DNA from: Mesostigma viride
Lineage: Eukaryota; Streptophyta; Mesostigmatophyceae; Mesostigmatales; Mesostigmataceae
DNA: 32,569 nucleotides
Assembly (NCBI GenBank): GCA_009746045.1
Contig: RPFO01000419.1
Coordinates: forward strand, 1 to 32,569
Direction: 5' to 3'
Within the stretch, counting starts at the first letter, position 1. Each line of letters opens with the position of its first letter. Under the pieces are notes generated by a model. The model was not told the DNA's origin. It was given only the letters and a program-made list of their open reading frames with translations, and did no database searches. The translations under genes and the position numbers were made by a program. Below, piece by piece: positions 25,861-32,569 of the stretch.

Positions 25861-26261
25861 CATATTACAATGCGCGTGATTTTCATCAATGATGTGTGTG
25901 TGCTTCTTGTGCCTACTTGCCTGTGTTATGACCATGCCAATGCAGTTTGAAGTCACAACAACTACTGATCAAGGAGCTGCAGTCCAAGTATATTGCATGA
26001 GGACCCAGCACAAGAACCTTTATGATGTCAAGTGCAGCTGGGCACTGTCAAGACGAAATGGCAGCCAGCTTACATGCTGACTCTCTTGGCCATCACATTT
26101 TTCGCAAGCCCAATACCTTGTCATCCTGCTATGTCCAAGGTACCACTAAAAGCCAGCCACATTGGCAAGAAAGTTGTCTCCACCGATAGGTCACTGTACC
26201 TTGGTCACTGGTCAGCCTCTAACAAAAGGATGGCAGCACCTACTATTGCATGTGACACCCG
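25861..26261. other. Unassigned sequence in element D
   Basis: About 400 bases with short frames only. I see no motif, repeat or RNA gene. Confidence 0.4.
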
Positions 26262-27719
26262 CTAGGTTGCCCATAGATGCTGCCGTTGAACTGGTACGGG
26301 CACCCGCGCCCCGCGCTGGCATTGCCATGGTACGCCGACAGTGCGAGAGCGCCATGGACTGATACGGCTGTTAGGTACTAGGAGGCATGCAAAGCGATCC
26401 ATCGTGTCTGCCAGCCCGTGCATGGCTAGCTGTACACCATGGTCAGCTGCCATGCCTGAATGGTTGAGAACACGCGGTCGCTCATCGCTTCTGACTGCTG
26501 ATGTATCGCCCATGCCGATGCCCAGCAACCCATAGTTTCGCTGCAACTGCGGCTGAACAGGCTGCAACATCTGGTGCAAGAACTGCTGCTGCTGCTCCCG
26601 CGGCTGCTGCTCCACTAGATGCCACATCTGTTGCAAAAACTGCAACCTCGTTTGCGGCTGCAGCTGCGGTTGTGGCTGCTGTGGCGGAGGCGGTGGCGGC
26701 GGGGTGGCACCGGCTGCAAGTGCGGCTGCGGCTCCAACATGTCCAACAGCTGCTGCAGGATCGGCTGACTTGTTTGCGATGGCTGTGGTGATGGTGATGG
26801 CGGCAGAGGCTGCTGCCGTTGCAGCAGTGGCCACGGCAGTGACGGCAGCGACTGCGGCTGCTGCGACGGCAGCGACTGCGGCTGCTGCGACGGCAGCGAC
26901 TGCGGCTGCTGCGACGGCAGCGACTGCGGCTGCTGCGACTCCTCCCCGCGCTTACGTAGCTGCGCCACCTCTTCCTCCAACTTGCGCCGCTCTTGCTCCA
27001 ACTTGCGCCGCTCTTCCTCCATCTTGCGCCGCTCTTCCTCCATCTTGCGCCGCTCTCCAGCTGCATTTTCCAGCTCCTTAGTGTACTGCTGCAGCTTGTT
27101 GTCAGATGCGCGCTGCACGCTTTGCCTGGTCGCCAGTGGCTGTGCTTCTTGGTGTGCAAGCATGGTTTCATCGTCGGTGTCTGTAATCATCATGTCCGCA
27201 CCATGACTGGTCAATCCAATCCTCATCGTCATCCACAGACACCACAGCAACCCTGCCTTTAGCTGCCCTGGATACGCCCTTAGCTTGGCCATTGGATGTT
27301 GGTCGAATGTTTTCCTTGCCAGCAGAAGGTGCCACCTTCCTCTTTTGTCTTGTTGCCGTGCTTGCCGCTGCCTTGGGCGCGGGTGCAGCTTTGGACCCGG
27401 CTCCCTTGGATCCCGCTGCCGTGGTTGCCGCTGCCTTGGGCGCGGCTCCAGCCCTGGTCCGGGTCGCTGCCGTAGGCTCTGCCGTGGGCGCACTCGGTTC
27501 GATGACCTTGTTTCGCTGGCTCTCTGTTTCTGTGGCCGGCATGGCCGTGATCGCTGGAGTTGGTTGGCCAGGGGTAATGGAGCTCACCGCGCATGGGCCA
27601 AAGCCGCTGTTGCGGTGAGATTGTGCAGTGCGTTGTGGCACTGCTGGACCGACAAGACTTGGAGCCCACCGGTAACCTTCATGACTGATTTGCTCCCGCG
27701 CCTCACGACTGGTGTGCAT
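26262..27719 (-). pseudogene. Q/P/A-rich coiled-coil protein in element D, unknown function (frame breaks or introns)
   Basis: On the minus strand three overlapping frames form one plausible protein. The first (27719 to about 27180) is Ala/Lys-rich with GKENIRPTSNGQ and an acidic DDDEDWID. The second (about 27230 to 26640) has LATRQSVQRASDNKLQQYTK and a strong coiled coil of repeated ERRKMEEERRKLEEE, then QQPQSLPS repeats from a 24-bp tandem array. The third (about 26834 to 26262) has LQFLQQMWHLVEQQPREQQ and GMAADHGVQLAMHGLADTMDRFA. Frame changes near 27200 and 26700 could be introns or indels. No enzymatic motif is seen. A DNA-associated accessory or regulatory protein is possible, but that is inference. 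Confidence 0.4.
26841..26936. repeat. 24-bp tandem repeat, four perfect copies
   Basis: Unit GACGGCAGCGACTGCGGCTG followed by CTGC, repeated four times without change. On the minus strand it encodes QQPQSLPS in the coiled-coil gene. Identical units point to recent expansion. Confidence 0.85.
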
Positions 27720-27728
27720 GGAGGCTCA

Positions 27729-28049
27729 TCAGTGGCGGTGCATGCAGCGCAGGTAATAGAATTCATGCCAAAGTCGCAACGTATTCTCGTCACAATGCTG
27801 ACGCACCCGACTGCATGATCGATTGTCTGGCCCGACCCTGCAGTTTGTAGGTGCCAGCACGAAACCGGCATTTGGGTGCACAATAACCACGCAGCACGCT
27901 TGGTCTGACACGTAGCTGTGTGGGGCGACCACGTCACCCACACTGACTTGACAAAATTGTCCAGCAGCATTTGTCCAGGAGACCGTTCCCTGCAAAAGTC
28001 GCGGTATATGGGAAGACAAGCAATGCAATTTACATAAAAACGCAAGCAC
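27729..28049 (-). CDS. Hypothetical Cys-rich ORF in element D
   Basis: A 106-codon minus-strand frame with SVGDVVAPHSYVSDQACC and VVIVHPNAGFVLAPTNCRVG, Cys-rich towards the end. It stops 10 bases before the ATG of the coiled-coil frame at 27719 and may be its upstream exon. No family is recognised. An overlapping frame (28045-27584) is an alternative. Confidence 0.3.
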   Translation of the reverse strand: MLAFLCKLHCLSSHIPRLLQGTVSWTNAAGQFCQVSVGDVVAPHSYVSDQACCVVIVHPNAGFVLAPTNCRVGPDNRSCSRVRQHCDENTLRLWHEFYYLRCMHRH

Positions 28050-28318
28050 TAGTCAGCTACCATTCCCATTGAATCACAATCAACAAGCAAGCCATAGTCT
28101 AGGTGGCTGAAGCTAAGTTCAATCCGAGTGCCTTCCTACGTCCAAGAGAAACAGATTCCCTCGCGGGGGCGTGCAAACTCAGGCATAGCGTTGAGCCCGC
28201 AGCCCTACCGCTTTGCAACCCCCCACGAGTGAAATTTTATATTTTATAGTGCCAAGCCGTGCAGGGTTTTATATACACACAGTGTAGAGCACTACTGTAC
28301 ACACAGTCTATAGCATTG

Positions 28319-28999
28319 TCAAGCAAGCCAATCCAAATACATGTCACAGAAACAGTTTTCCTTCAAACACACCTGGTATAACGAGCCGCCAGGAGCAAAC
28401 TCGACCGGCGAGGTGCCGGTCTCACTCTGAGAAACCAAAGGAGTGTCAACAGGAACTCCTACAGTGATAGGAACTCCTTCCGCCGTCGCGTTGCTCAGCG
28501 TCGTTTGCGGCACTTCACCGGACGGCTGCACATCGCCGTTCGCCAGCCCTGAGACTTCCGGCAAGTGGCTCTGCGGCGTTTCCTGTGTGACCCCAGATGT
28601 CGCAGCCGTTCCCGGATGCGTGATTCCTGGTGAGGACCCTGCTCCGAAATCCACCTCTAGCTGCCGTGCCAGTGAGGTGGGGTCGTTGGGACGCAGCCTA
28701 AACCTGTTAGCAAAGGCAGCCATGGCCGCATCGTCTGGGGCATCTCCTGGTAACTGAGCATCGGGCACCGTGCACTGCACACATTTCCAAACAGTCTGTC
28801 CACTGCTGTTAGTACCGGTAGGGTTCGGTGACAGCAAAAACGTGCATGCAGCATGCGCCTTTCTCCCGCACTTTCCGGAGCATTCGCAGGTAGCGCCCTT
28901 GAGAAACTTAGGGTCATTGCCATTTGCGGAGGCTACATGGCACTCCGCGATACCAGCCTCACAGTTAGCATCGTCCAATGCATCGTCGGCAGTAGGCAT
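28319..28999 (-). CDS. PHD-finger-like protein in element D
   Basis: 226 codons from ATG 28999 to TGA 28319-28321 on the minus strand. Residues ~13-80 hold a zinc-binding pattern: NCEAGIAEC, then CSGKCGRKAHAAC and WKCVQC. The second half fits the PHD rule C-x3-C-x4-H-x2-C, about 20 residues, W-x-C-x2-C. The first pair is C-x6-C, wider than the usual C-x2-C. The rest is Pro/Thr/Ser-rich with no other domain. PHD fingers read histone tails and occur in several transposon-encoded proteins. The gene starts about 130 bases from a giant palindrome and is divergent from the ORF at 30072. This is the most gene-like ORF in element D. Confidence 0.55.
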   Translation of the reverse strand: MPTADDALDDANCEAGIAECHVASANGNDPKFLKGATCECSGKCGRKAHAACTFLLSPNPTGTNSSGQTVWKCVQCTVPDAQLPGDAPDDAAMAAFANRFRLRPNDPTSLARQLEVDFGAGSSPGITHPGTAATSGVTQETPQSHLPEVSGLANGDVQPSGEVPQTTLSNATAEGVPITVGVPVDTPLVSQSETGTSPVEFAPGGSLYQVCLKENCFCDMYLDWLA

Positions 29000-29125
29000 G
29001 GGAGAAACCTCACGTAATTGTTACTGATCATAGTCAGAGCCGGTTGATCAATGCGCTTTGCGACTTGCGGGCACAATTAAAGTTGGAACTCCCGCGCTCA
29101 CAGCCTCCGTTGAGCAAACCTGTTT

Positions 29126-29715
29126 CAATTGCCAACCGAGATGTCAAGTTGTCAAACGAGATGTCAAGTTGACAACCGAAGTGCCTCCTGAACTGTCAAC
29201 TAAAAGTCTAAAGCCGCAATCGACAGTACTACAAGTTGACAGTTCAGAAGGTAGGCCGGTTTTGCGCAATTGCCTACCTTCTGAACTGTCAACTAAAAGT
29301 CTAAAGCCGCAATCGATTTAGACTTTTAGTTGACAGTTCAGAAGGTAGGCCGGTTTTGCGCAATTGCCTACCTTCTGAACTGTCAACTAAAAGTCTAAAG
29401 CCGCAATCGACAGTACTACAAGTTGACAGTTCAGAAGGTAGGTCGGTTTTGCGCAATTGCCTACCTTCTGAACTGTCAACTAAAAGTCTAAAGCTGCAAT
29501 CGACAGTACTACAAGTTGACAGTTCAGAAGGTAGGTCGGTTTTGCGCAATTGCCTACCTTCTGAACTGTCAACTTGTAGTACTGTCGATTGCGGCTTTAG
29601 ACTTTTAGTTGACAGTTCAGGAGGCACTTCGGTTGTCAACTTGACATCTCGTTTGACCGTAAGCGGAACCGCCCACACATCTCGTTTGACAACTTGACAT
29701 CTCGGTTGGCAATTG
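29126..29715. repeat. 590-bp compound palindrome with four 59-bp hairpins
   Basis: The outer arms pair from CAATTGCCAACCGAG (29126-29140) with CTCGGTTGGCAATTG (29701-29715), almost without mismatch except for an insertion of about 33 bases in the right arm. Inside are four 59-bp hairpins at 29235-29293, 29329-29387, 29422-29480 and 29515-29573, each with a 21-base stem (GTTGACAGTTCAGAAGGTAG...) and a loop containing TTGCGCAA. They recur every 93-94 bases. The 34-35-base spacers are near-identical, and the first is itself palindromic. Both strands read almost the same peptides, so frames here are not genes. It resembles a foldback element. Confidence 0.88.
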
Positions 29716-30071
29716 ACCATCTCGTAATTTGGTGCCTGCAAGTCGGTGAACAACCTGTCAGCTCGCCGACCAACTCGACTTCCCGCCTAACTCAGGCGCT
29801 TCCCCGCGTATTATGCATGACACTTCACTGCCAGGTTGGCTTGTCCCACGCCAACCTGCGTACTTCCGCGGCAACTGCATTTTGCCACTGTCGACTAACT
29901 GCTTGTGAATGTGTTACGAGGTAGTAATGCATTACGAGGATGAACTGATGTAAATGTGTGGAAATTAGCTCAGTCTTCTGTAGGAGTTGTGCATTGACTA
30001 CTAGTTTCTCTATCAGTCGGTCATGTGGACAGGTCCACGTTCAGTTGACAGCTGCGCACCATTCGTTGAAA

Positions 30072-30425
30072 ATGGCGTCTTCTTGTTCGAGGTCAGCCAC
30101 CCCCGGCGGCAGGACAGCAGCCTTTGTCGACAGGGATGGTAGCGTGTGCGTCACCAATGTTGGCTCTCTCGGCACGGATTCTAACCAGCCGGGGGCAGCT
30201 GGCTGCCTTGGTAGCGAACGCAGGCAAGCAGGGAGAAAGAGCATCGCCACGGTGCGGTCAGAGAAACTGGTGGACAGCGTCATCGTCGCTGACATGAGCC
30301 TTATTCGCACATGCTGCCAAAAGGATTGCATGGGACCAGTCGGCACCTCAGTCCGGGATTTCCGAGTCTGGTGTGCAGCCAGAGAAAAGTACCTTGGCTT
30401 GCAAAAGCAGGAGGAGCGCAGCTAA
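30072..30425 (+). CDS. Hypothetical protein with CC-x3-C motif, N-terminal part, in element D
   Basis: Open from ATG 30072 (an upstream ATG at 29958 is in frame) to TAA 30423-30425. The C-terminal part has MSLIRTCCQKDCM followed by VRDFRVWCAAREKYLGLQKQEER. A CC-x3-C cluster followed by a helix with R-x-x-Y-x-x-L and EE-R is a pattern I know from N-terminal regions of some eukaryotic transposon proteins, but the match is weak. The frame ends in the middle of that helix, which suggests an intron, indel or internal deletion. It reads away from the PHD gene across the palindrome. Confidence 0.4.
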   Translation: MASSCSRSATPGGRTAAFVDRDGSVCVTNVGSLGTDSNQPGAAGCLGSERRQAGRKSIATVRSEKLVDSVIVADMSLIRTCCQKDCMGPVGTSVRDFRVWCAAREKYLGLQKQEERS

Positions 30426-30577
30426 TTCGTGGTCAGTCTGCTGCAGAAGCACGGACTTGTCGTGCCCTGGGATCGTTATCCCACAGCTTGAGGAGGGCAT
30501 TCTTGCAGCGGGGGACCTGAAGCTGCAGGGCTCGGCTGGGCAGACTGCAGGGGCTGAGCCTGACGTGGCCGAGGAGG

Positions 30578-30850
30578 ATGCATCCGCACATGCGGAGCCT
30601 TCTACGCGAGGCGTGCGGTAGGGGCGTGCAGACTCGTGGGAGGCGCGGGCAGCCGCCAGCGCACCCGGCAGCTGGCACAAGTCGTGCGGCACCCCTCGGA
30701 GGAGGGAGGAAGCAGTTGAGGCGGGCGGCAACTGCCACGCGTCACTCCTACAATGCTGCAGATTTGGAGGACAGTGACTTGGGCGAGGAGGATGTGGAGG
30801 AGGCCAGCCAGCCCAGCGACGAGGAGAACGACAGCATGGATGATGACTGA
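30578..30850 (+). CDS. Acidic-tailed ORF in element D, possible C-terminal part of the previous gene
   Basis: A 90-codon frame ending LEDSDLGEEDVEEASQPSDE then a short acidic tail at TGA 30848-30850. An Arg-rich part followed by an acidic tail is typical of a nuclear protein end. It is in another frame from 30072-30425. If joined by splicing, or originally by a longer coding sequence now lost, the two would form the ends of one protein. Confidence 0.35.
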   Translation: MHPHMRSLLREACGRGVQTRGRRGQPPAHPAAGTSRAAPLGGGRKQLRRAATATRHSYNAADLEDSDLGEEDVEEASQPSDEENDSMDDD

Positions 30851-31103
30851 ATACATTGTCTTGCCTTGTGTGGCGCGGGTGGCGTGGGCGGCATGGGCCA
30901 GCCGGGAGTGTAGGGTGGTCGAGATGCTTAATTGCATGGCGTGTATTATGCTTGGTGTGTGGCATGCCGTGACATGACGGGATGACATTACGGCATGGGT
31001 GGGCTGCTCGGTGGCCATTGTGGTCTGTCTTACAATAGCACTAGTGGCACCCGCTGGCTTCGCCCAGCCCAAAACAGGGTCCCTTTTTTTGGCAGTACTT
31101 CGC

Positions 31104-31445
31104 CCCGCTGCCCGCTGCCCGCAGCCCGCAGCCCGCAGCCCGCTGCCCGCTGCCCGCAGCCCGCTGCCCGCTGCCCGCTGCCCGCTGCGCGCAGCCCGCT
31201 GCCCGCTGCCCGCTGCCCGCTGCGCGCTGCCCGCTGCCCGCTGCCCGCTGCCCGCTGCGCGCTGCCCGCTGCCCGCTGCCCGCTGCGCGCTGCCCGCTGC
31301 CCGCTGCCCGCTGCCCGCTGCCCGCAGCCCGCTGCCCGCTGCCCGCTGCCCGCTGCCCGCTGCCCGCTGCGCGCTGCCCGCTGCCCGCTGCCAGCAGCCA
31401 GCAGCCCGCTGCCCGCTGCCCGCTGACCGCTGCCCGCTGCCCGCT
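31104..31445. repeat. 7-bp GC-rich tandem array (CCCGCTG)
   Basis: About 49 units of CCCGCTG with CCCGCAG and GCGCTGC variants over 340 bases. Seven is not a multiple of three, so all frames stay open as PAARCPL-type peptides, and these are rejected as genes. Confidence 0.9.
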
Positions 31446-31446
31446 A

Positions 31447-31553
31447 GAATAGTACGGTGCTCGCTTCGCTCGCGGATTGGTGCGCAGTACGCTGCCTGCT
31501 GCCCGCTGGAATAGTACGGTGCTCGCTTCGCTCGCGGATTGGTGCGCAGTACG
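31447..31553. repeat. 45-bp direct duplication next to the 7-bp array
   Basis: A 45-base unit starting GAATAGTACGGTGCTCGC at 31447-31491 recurs at 31509-31553. The unit includes the inverted GCTCGCTTCGCTCGC. A third, partial copy with extra CTCG repeats follows to about 31600. Confidence 0.8.
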
Positions 31554-31599
31554 GTGCTCGCTCGCTTCGCTCGCTCGCTGGGATTGGTGGTTAGTGATT

Positions 31600-32538
31600 C
31601 CGGTTGTTTTGGATTGGCGGGGTACTCCGCGATGCCTTGGATAGTGCGGGATACTCCACATTGCGAAATTAGTAAATAGGATTAAAAATGCAGGTGACAG
31701 TGCGTGACGCTTGGGGTTACTACATAAACATTGCACATCATGTCTATGGTTAACTTGTTGATCCGGTGCACATGGATGGCTGTCGTGTGGGGCATATGCG
31801 AAAGGTTGGCATGCGTGGAAAATTTGAGCATGGCGTGTGCTATGCTCGATGCATGGGTGGCACATGTGGCGTCATAATGTGGCATGCGTCATGCATGGCC
31901 ACATGACATGCACATGGTGTCCAGAGGCATTTGCAACATTAACATTTAGCAATAACAACCGACTGCTAATTTGTGCATATGTCGTAGCTCAGTGCACGAA
32001 CTGCCAAGATGACCATATTTAATGCTGGTGAATGCAATTGGTGGTCACCTTCCGCGGAGCCGCGATCTTGCTATCAGGCTACTATGGCACTAGTTAACAA
32101 TTATGATAGCAAGCACGCAATTGAAGCCAGCCTGTCAATGAAGTGTTACTGTTCCACATGTTGATCATCAAGACGCCTCATACCTGTGCCATGGTGTCAG
32201 TTACATGATTGCTTTTATACCATATTGGAGTCATGAATAGTGCATTACATAAGAACTGGCTCCAAGTGCGGCACTGGTCCTCAAATCAAGCATTATTTGA
32301 GCAGCAAATCAGAAGTTGCAGCTCGCCCACATTTGACGCTACCCGAGCCGAGATGTAAAACCTGGACGGCAAGTGTATGTGGTGTTGAATGGGGCAATCC
32401 ATGTGTGGTAAGCATGGGGAACAATCACACATTAATCCCTTGTTCCTTCTCACATAGCTAGCGTAACAGTTTATGACGAAACAACAAGAAATAAAGCAGA
32501 AATAAAGATTCAAGGGTTTATTAAAAATATAAACCCTG
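31600..32538. other. Unassigned AT-richer right end of element D
   Basis: About 940 bases with no supported gene. It has a CATG/GCATG-rich patch (31800-31920). Close to the end, GGGTTTA and TAAACCC (32513-32536) make a hairpin just inside the terminal repeat. Confidence 0.4.
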
Positions 32539-32567
32539 GATTTTAACATACTAAAAAAAACCAGCCC
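32539..32567 (-). repeat. Right terminal inverted repeat of element D
   Basis: GATTTTAACATACT, eight As, CCAGCCC. It is the inverse of 25464-25493 with one T less. The window ends two bases later. Confidence 0.7.
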
Positions 32568-32569
32568 CA

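Larger units (their letters stand above)
25464..32567. mobile_element. Element D: ~7.1-kb segment bounded by terminal inverted repeats
   Basis: GGGCTGG, T8-9, AGTATGTTAAAATC occurs at 25464-25493 and inverted at 32539-32567. The left end interrupts the RT frame of element C. Inner to each end the sequence GTTTATTAAAAAT occurs in the same direction. CA flanks both ends (25462-25463 and 32568-32569), which fits a 2-bp target duplication, but the window ends there, so a longer one such as 7 bp is open. Inside are several genes and repeats but no transposase that I recognise. It may be a large DNA transposon, possibly non-autonomous, of unknown superfamily. Confidence 0.6.

Noticed and set aside
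25565-25956. Overlapping Met/Pro/His-rich frames
   Set aside because: They come from the CCCCATG microsatellite and have no other coding signal.
26501-27081. Plus-strand Ala-rich frames
   Set aside because: Antisense reading of the Q/P-rich coiled-coil gene and its 24-bp repeat.
27285-27818. Plus-strand ORF rich in Arg and Cys
   Set aside because: Antisense to the Ala/Lys-rich coding stretch, with no motif of its own.
29235-29573. CRISPR-like array (93-bp period)
   Set aside because: The repeats are 59-bp perfect hairpins and the spacers are near-identical, with orientation flips. The surroundings are eukaryotic transposons with no cas genes.
29058-29753. Open frames on both strands reading similar ELSTKSLKPQS peptides
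   Set aside because: They are produced by the palindrome. The two strands give the same peptides because the sequence is self-complementary.
30995-31865. Long open frames over the 7-bp array on both strands
   Set aside because: A 7-bp repeat without stops keeps every frame open. The peptides are pure repeat artefacts.

Overview
This is a eukaryotic, transposon-dense stretch with no recognisable host housekeeping gene. Nearly all of it is retroelements nested inside one another. The mix (a chromodomain Ty3/gypsy element, three relatives of one divergent Ty1/copia-like lineage, LINE fragments and a TIR-bounded segment) would fit a green-lineage alga or streptophyte, but the sequence does not decide the taxon and I hold that loosely.

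Layout. (G) 1-9644 is the 3' part of a decayed Ty3/gypsy chromovirus: an RNase H1 hybrid-binding (viroplasmin-like) fragment, gag, a -1 slippery site, PR-RT-RH-INT, a chromodomain, a long GC-rich post-pol ORF of unknown function, a polypurine tract and a 543-bp LTR with TGTTACG/CGTAACA ends. 9645-10357 holds minus-strand LINE fragments. (B) 10358-14713 is the 5' part of a copia-like element (700-bp LTR, an ORF before gag, gag, start of pol). A 746-bp minus-strand LINE-derived insert with 12-bp target duplications interrupts the end of its gag. (C) 14714-17555 plus 25377-25463 is a minus-strand relative that appears to have inserted into the pol of B. (A) 17556-25376 is a complete 7,821-bp element with 617-bp LTRs differing at one base and a 5-bp ATATA target duplication. 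It sits inside the reverse transcriptase of C, whose reading frame resumes across the junction. (D) 25464-32567 is bounded by ~29-bp inverted repeats and also lies in C, 83 bp beyond the target duplication of A. It carries a PHD-like gene, a Q/P-rich coiled-coil gene, further ORFs, a 590-bp palindrome and satellite-like arrays.

The most notable system is the A/B/C lineage. LTRs end AGTT...AACT instead of TG...CA. No TGG-type primer binding site follows the LTR. An extra ORF precedes gag. In both A and B gag ends in UGA followed by CU, with pol open in the same frame, which suggests readthrough. A retropepsin-like domain in A lies after integrase and before RT (gag-INT-PR-RT-RH), unlike the standard copia or gypsy order. 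The RT box reads HGDD in A and C. The 3' UTRs of A and C share a tRNA T-arm-like hairpin with compensatory changes, a double CGGGCGCC motif, and a 9-mer that in A is complementary to the sequence just after the 5' LTR.

Limits: family assignments come from reading motifs by eye. No alignment, database search or folding was run. Several frameshifts lie in homopolymers and could be mutation or sequencing error.
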